Assembly: GCA_963922415.1 (NCBI GenBank) | Contig: CAWUIP010000003.1 | Span: 1-64,000, forward strand | Direction: 5' to 3' | Origin: Aliishimia sp963922415 | Lineage (GTDB): Bacteria > Pseudomonadota > Alphaproteobacteria > Rhodobacterales > Rhodobacteraceae | DNA length: 64,000 nucleotides | Shown: positions 60,435 through 64,000 of the stretch, in pieces | How positions within the stretch are numbered: the stretch's first letter is position 1 | Layout: every line of letters starts with the position of its first letter | The notes under the pieces: generated by a model | Told to the model about the DNA's origin: nothing | Seen by the model: only the letters and a program-made list of their open reading frames with translations | The model's database searches: none | Position numbers and translations under genes: made by a program

Positions 60435-61209
60435 CGATCTGTCACTGCTGGTCGATGCGGCCCGTGGCGCGGGCGAGATTGCGACCGCCTTTACCGGACA
60501 GACTGCGACCCGGTGGGACAAGGCGGACGGTGCAGGGCCCGTCACCGAGGCTGATCTGGCGGTCAATGCCTACCTTTTGGATGTCTTGCGCAGCGCGCGG
60601 CCCGACTATGGTTGGCTGAGCGAGGAAAGCGAGGACGACAGCAGCCGCCTTGACCACGACACCGTCTTTATCATCGATCCCATTGACGGCACGCGCAGTT
60701 TTATCGAAGGCAGCCGGACCTGGGCGCATTCCTTAGCGATTGCGAAAGGCGGGGTTGTCCAAGCGGGTGTTGTGTTTTTGCCGTTGCGCGATCAACTCTA
60801 TGCAGCAGCACTTGGGCAGGGCGCCACACTGAACGCAGCACCTTTGACGTGCAGTCCGCAAGACAGCCTGCCTAAAAGTGAGATCCTATCTGCAAAGCCA
60901 AACTTGCAGTCCAAGTTTTGGACCAAAGGCGATGTGCCGGGATTTGGGCGCGCCTATCGTCCCTCGCTAGCCTACCGCCTTGCGCTGGTCGGGTCGGGAC
61001 GCTTTGACGGGATGATCACCTTTCGCCCAACCTGGGAATGGGATGTGGCCGCCGGCAGCCTCATCGCTTCGGAAGCGGGCGCGCGGGTCAGCGACAGAGC
61101 AGGCGCGGATCTGAAGTTCAATGCGCCCGATCCACGGACGCATGGCATCCTTGCCGCCGCACCCGCCTTGCATGGCAGCCTCTTGGATCAACACGACCCC
61201 ACTGCTTGA
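60421..61209 (+). CDS. Inositol monophosphatase-family phosphatase (CysQ/SuhB-like)
   Basis: 262 residues from a TTG at 60421; GTG 60427 is an alternative. Metal-site motifs: SEESEDD, IDPIDGTRSF, and EWDVAAGSLIASEAGARVSD. It hydrolyses a phosphate from inositol phosphate, 3'-phosphoadenosine phosphate or a similar compound. Substrate cannot be fixed from sequence. It overlaps pmbA by 14 bases and precedes a DUF4170 gene, an arrangement that recurs in Rhodobacterales. Confidence 0.82.
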   Translation: MQVHDDLSLLVDAARGAGEIATAFTGQTATRWDKADGAGPVTEADLAVNAYLLDVLRSARPDYGWLSEESEDDSSRLDHDTVFIIDPIDGTRSFIEGSRTWAHSLAIAKGGVVQAGVVFLPLRDQLYAAALGQGATLNAAPLTCSPQDSLPKSEILSAKPNLQSKFWTKGDVPGFGRAYRPSLAYRLALVGSGRFDGMITFRPTWEWDVAAGSLIASEAGARVSDRAGADLKFNAPDPRTHGILAAAPALHGSLLDQHDPTA

Positions 61210-61272
61210 CGGCACCAGCCGGGTTCCCGTACTCCTTTTCCGACCCACGGTTTTGCCCAAGGACCATTTGCC

Positions 61273-61515
61273 ATGACCCAACGCCTCCACCTCGTTTTCG
61301 GCGGAGAACTTGTCGACCCGACCCGCAATGTCTTCAAAGACGTGGATGATTTGCATGTCGTCGGGATCTTTCCGAACTATCAAGCGGCGTTTGATGCGTG
61401 GAAGGCCGAGGCGCAGAAAACGGTCGATAACGCGCATATGCGGTACTACATCGCCCATTTGCACCGGCTGCGCGACGAAGAAGCGCCTGCGTCGGCAACC
61501 GAAGAGCTTGGCTGA
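61273..61515 (+). CDS. DUF4170 protein
   Basis: 80 residues. It has the DUF4170 pattern: QRLHLVFGGELVDPTRNVFK, then LHVVGIFPNYQAAFDAWK and ARNAHMRYYIAHLHRLRD-like end. Such small proteins lie beside WaaA/LpxK genes in Alphaproteobacteria and are of unknown function; an LPS or Kdo link is suggested by the neighbourhood only. The next gene begins 6 bases later. Confidence 0.78.
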   Translation: MTQRLHLVFGGELVDPTRNVFKDVDDLHVVGIFPNYQAAFDAWKAEAQKTVDNAHMRYYIAHLHRLRDEEAPASATEELG

Positions 61516-61521
61516 CCCAAC

Positions 61522-62769
61522 ATGGCTAGTCGCCCCCTAAGCCTTGCGGCCTATCGGGCGCTGGCAAAGCGTGCGACACCTGCGCTGCCTGACCTCTCGA
61601 TCCAGCGCCCCGAGGGCGAATTGGTCTGGATCCATGCCGGCCAGATTGCCGATTGTCATGCGCTTATGGACCTAGCCGACCGGCTGATCTTGATCCGGCC
61701 AGGGACACATGTGTTTCTGACGTTGCCGCCCGATATGGGGCTGACGTGGCCACAGTTTCCGAACCGCCCGCACATCCAAACGGGCTATGCCCCAGACGAG
61801 CATCCCCAATCTGTACGGCAGTTTTTGGATCATTGGCGGCCAAATGCGGTGATGTGGATTTGGGGGGGACTGCGGCCAAACCTGGTTGATGAGGTCGCGC
61901 GACGTGGCGTTGATTTGCACCTGGTGTCGGCAGACGCACAAGGCTTCGACGGGCGGCGGGACCGTTGGTTGCCAGAGCTTGCGCGCACGTTGATGCCTGT
62001 CTTCACCTCGATCTCGGCCCGGTCTGACACAGCCGTTCAGCGACTGATGCGCTTGGGCTTGCGCGAACGCGACATCATTCCCAATGCCGAGCTCCGCCCG
62101 ACGGGACACTTGCTTGCCTGTGATGAGACCGATCTGGACGAGATGACCACAGCTCTGGGCGGACGTCCGGTGTGGCTCGCAGCAGAAGTCTTGCCCGAAG
62201 AGATCCCGGCTGTCCTGACAGCCCATCGACTGGCTTTGCGCTCCGCGCACCGGCTTTTGTTGGTGCTGAACCCGACTGAGCCGATCGATCTGCGCGCGAT
62301 TTGCGAAAGTGTAGACCGCCAAGGGCTTGCGCGCGGCGTTTGGGGGGATGGGGAATGGCCAGCTGAGACGATGCAGGTCCTGGTGGCAGACCTGCCTGGC
62401 GAATTGGGACTATGGTACCGGACAGCGGCCGTGTCCTTTCTTGGAAAGTCGTTATTTTCCGGCAACAGTGGCATGGATCCCCTGTCGCCTGCGGCACTGG
62501 GGACGGCGATCCTGTACGGGCCGAATGTGCGAGGACACTTGCCAAGTTACACGCGGTTGGCGAACGCGGGCGCTGCGCGGATCGTCACGGATGAGGGCAG
62601 TCTGGGCACGGCTGTAGCACAGCTCACCGCACCGGATCGCGCGGCGGCCATGGCACACGCGGGTTGGCAAGTGATCTCGGAAACCGCCGAGGCGCTAGAC
62701 GCAACGTTGGAGCGTCTGCAAGCCAGCCTAGATGCGGATACGCCCACGGGCGCTGCCGGCGGCACATGA
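61522..62769 (+). CDS. Kdo transferase-like protein (WaaA family) with altered catalytic site
   Basis: 415 residues. It has GT30-type marks: DHWRPNAVMWIWGGLRPNLV and the GT-B C-terminal LGLWYRTAAVSFLGKSLF, with MDPLSPAALGTAILYGPN replacing the usual GGHNPLEPA block. In canonical WaaA the HAxSxGE block holds the catalytic Glu; here it reads HAGQIAD (residues 38-44) with Asp in the Glu place, and ESELWPN is IWGGLRPN. So it may be a divergent or altered-specificity paralog. Its stop overlaps lpxK by 4 bases. Confidence 0.75.
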   Translation: MASRPLSLAAYRALAKRATPALPDLSIQRPEGELVWIHAGQIADCHALMDLADRLILIRPGTHVFLTLPPDMGLTWPQFPNRPHIQTGYAPDEHPQSVRQFLDHWRPNAVMWIWGGLRPNLVDEVARRGVDLHLVSADAQGFDGRRDRWLPELARTLMPVFTSISARSDTAVQRLMRLGLRERDIIPNAELRPTGHLLACDETDLDEMTTALGGRPVWLAAEVLPEEIPAVLTAHRLALRSAHRLLLVLNPTEPIDLRAICESVDRQGLARGVWGDGEWPAETMQVLVADLPGELGLWYRTAAVSFLGKSLFSGNSGMDPLSPAALGTAILYGPNVRGHLPSYTRLANAGAARIVTDEGSLGTAVAQLTAPDRAAAMAHAGWQVISETAEALDATLERLQASLDADTPTGAAGGT

Positions 62770-63746
62770 GAGAGCCTGCATTTTGGTCCAAGCGCAATGA
62801 TTGGCGCGCGATCCTGCTGTCGCCTTTGGGCGTGCTCTATGCGGCGGCGACAGCGCGGCGGCTGTCGCGCGGAACACCAGTGCGCCTCGACGTTCCGGTC
62901 GTCTGCGTCGGAAACATCAATGCGGGAGGTACCGGGAAGACGCCAACCGTTATTGCGTTGGTGGAGCGGCTGCGAGACATGGGCCACCGCCCTGCGGTTG
63001 TCAGCCGGGGTTATGGCGGCAAACTGGAAGGACCTGTTGAGGTCGACCCGGCACGCCATAGGTCCGAAGATGTGGGCGATGAACCCCTGCTGATCTCGGC
63101 GTTTTCCGATGTTTGGGTCGCGAAGGACAGGGCACAGGGCGGACGCGCAGCCCAAGCGTCGGGTGCGACTGTCATTATCTTGGATGATGGTTTCCAAAAT
63201 CCAAGTCTTGAACAAGACTTGAAGGTCGTAGTTGTCGACGCTGTACGCGGCTTTGGCAATGGTCGCTGTATTCCAGCAGGCCCTTTGCGCGAACCCGTCA
63301 ACGTCGGGCTTACGCGCGCCGACGCCGTTATCACTCTTGGGACGCATATCGCTCAAAACGCGTTTTCAGAAGTTCTGCCGGAGGGACTGCCGCGAATTAC
63401 TGGCGAGGTACGTCCGCTCCAGACAGGGATGGATTGGAGTGGCGGAACTTATCTTGCCTTTGCCGGCATCGCCCATCCCGAAAAATTCTTTGCGACGTTA
63501 CGCGCCGAGGGCGCCAACCTTGTGCAAACCGTCGCTCTTTCAGATCACGAACCGCTGACTGCCAGCCTCATTGCCCGTCTAGCGCGCGATGCAGCAACGC
63601 TGGGCGTAGAGCTTGTTACCACCGAGAAGGACGCCGCGCGGCTACCCACGTCATGGCGGGGCAAGGTACTAACCCTGCCTGTCCGCCTGCAGTTCAACGA
63701 TGGTGAAGCTCTAAATACGCTGTTGCAAAAGGTGCCTGCGCCCTAG
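62766..63746 (+). CDS. lpxK: Tetraacyldisaccharide 4'-kinase LpxK
   Basis: 326 residues. The P-loop is NINAGGTGKTP near residues 50-60, with VVSRGYGG, GDEPLLISA and VIILDDGFQNPSLEQDLKVV as LpxK hallmarks. It phosphorylates lipid A precursor at the inner membrane. The ATG overlaps the WaaA-like stop by 4 bases. It sits in the lipid A/Kdo neighbourhood, converging with the DsbA-type gene. Confidence 0.94.
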   Translation: MREPAFWSKRNDWRAILLSPLGVLYAAATARRLSRGTPVRLDVPVVCVGNINAGGTGKTPTVIALVERLRDMGHRPAVVSRGYGGKLEGPVEVDPARHRSEDVGDEPLLISAFSDVWVAKDRAQGGRAAQASGATVIILDDGFQNPSLEQDLKVVVVDAVRGFGNGRCIPAGPLREPVNVGLTRADAVITLGTHIAQNAFSEVLPEGLPRITGEVRPLQTGMDWSGGTYLAFAGIAHPEKFFATLRAEGANLVQTVALSDHEPLTASLIARLARDAATLGVELVTTEKDAARLPTSWRGKVLTLPVRLQFNDGEALNTLLQKVPAP

Positions 63747-63757
63747 CGGGCACAGCC

Positions 63758-64000
63758 TTAGCTTGCACCATCGATGATACGCTTCATCTCGTCGTAGGCC
63801 ATATTTGAATATGTCCGGCCATTGATCACAAAAGACGGCGTCGAGCGAATGCCGTGCTCCTCCGCGTTCTCTTGGTACCAGGCGACCAGGGTGCGCAGCT
63901 TTTGTCCGTCCTGCAAACACGCCTCGAGCGCATCACCGTTCAACCCTGCAAGCCGCCCGAGCTTGCGCAACTCCTCAACAATGGCGGCTGGATCGCCGGC
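63758..64000 (-). CDS. DsbA-family thiol-disulfide protein, C-terminal part only
   Basis: 81 codons of the 3' end are in the window, and the frame runs open to base 64000, so the start lies beyond. The visible end has ACLQDGQKLRTLVAWYQENA and GIRSTPSFVINGRTYSNMAY, the cis-Pro region of DsbA-like thioredoxin-fold proteins. The active-site CXXC is not in view. It converges with lpxK. Confidence 0.8.
   Translation of the reverse strand, partial: AGDPAAIVEELRKLGRLAGLNGDALEACLQDGQKLRTLVAWYQENAEEHGIRSTPSFVINGRTYSNMAYDEMKRIIDGAS

Overview
The window looks like chromosome (or a large replicon) of an alphaproteobacterium of the order Rhodobacterales, most likely the marine Roseobacter group. The basis is the mix of family-specific genes: FlaF/FlbT flagellin regulators, a DUF1217 flagellar protein, CtrA-like boxes, Hint_2 surface proteins, DUF4159, DUF2125, DUF3576 and DUF4170 proteins, and a TIGR03862-type flavoprotein. 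I cannot name the genus. Genes are packed tightly, with many ATGA overlaps. I saw no tRNA, rRNA, insertion sequence, prophage or CRISPR array.

Layout. (1) 1-4627: the end of a DUF4159/BatA-type membrane protein operon. (2) 4730-27317: a flagellar island with motB, flgE-flgK-flgL-flgI, flhA-fliR-flhB and a FliJ-like orf on the plus strand; flgB-flgC-fliE-fliQ-flgF-flgG-flgA-flgH-fliL on the minus strand; fliI; fla-flaF-flbT-DUF1217 on the minus strand; flgJ-like and flgN-like genes; and fliK-flgD. The island holds hook, rod, P/L rings, filament, most of the export gate and one stator half. It has no fliF, fliG, fliM, fliN, fliP, fliH or motA, and unrelated genes bound it on both sides. (3) 27360-31817: a divergent polyamine-type oxidase/transaminase pair and a lytic transglycosylase. 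(4) 31887-37793: WYL regulator, GST, DUF1801, RNase R, a DUF2064 protein and dapE. (5) 38025-43114: a translationally coupled pair of Hint-domain proteins, a split DsbD-like pair (CcdA plus thioredoxin) and dapD. (6) 43262-47319: a BLUF blue-light sensor, threonine dehydratase, LOG-family protein, YggS and a porin. (7) 47554-54617: DUF3576 lipoprotein, leuS, lptE, holA, GST, LysE exporter and flavoprotein. (8) 54599-64000: MscS channel, HNH protein, a crotonase-fold protein with a helical partner, DUF2125, pmbA, CysQ-like phosphatase, DUF4170, a WaaA-like protein, lpxK and a DsbA fragment.

The main hunting results are as follows. A TTAA-N7-TTAA-like element lies in five flagellar upstream regions (motB, flgE, flhA, flgB/fliI, fla), matching the CtrA site. 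Two tandem stem-loops lie in the flagellin leader, next to flbT/flaF. A terminator-like hairpin ends 22 nt before leuS, where no separate leuS promoter fits. A flavoprotein has its FAD motif upstream of every ATG/GTG/TTG, with a well-placed CTG. A crotonase-fold protein lacks both catalytic glutamates and overlaps a helical unknown. A WaaA-like protein has Asp where the catalytic Glu should be. In the Hint pair, the second member has lost the nucleophilic Cys. No single locus is clearly a wholly new system; the Hint pair and the crotonase/helical pair are the least explained modules.
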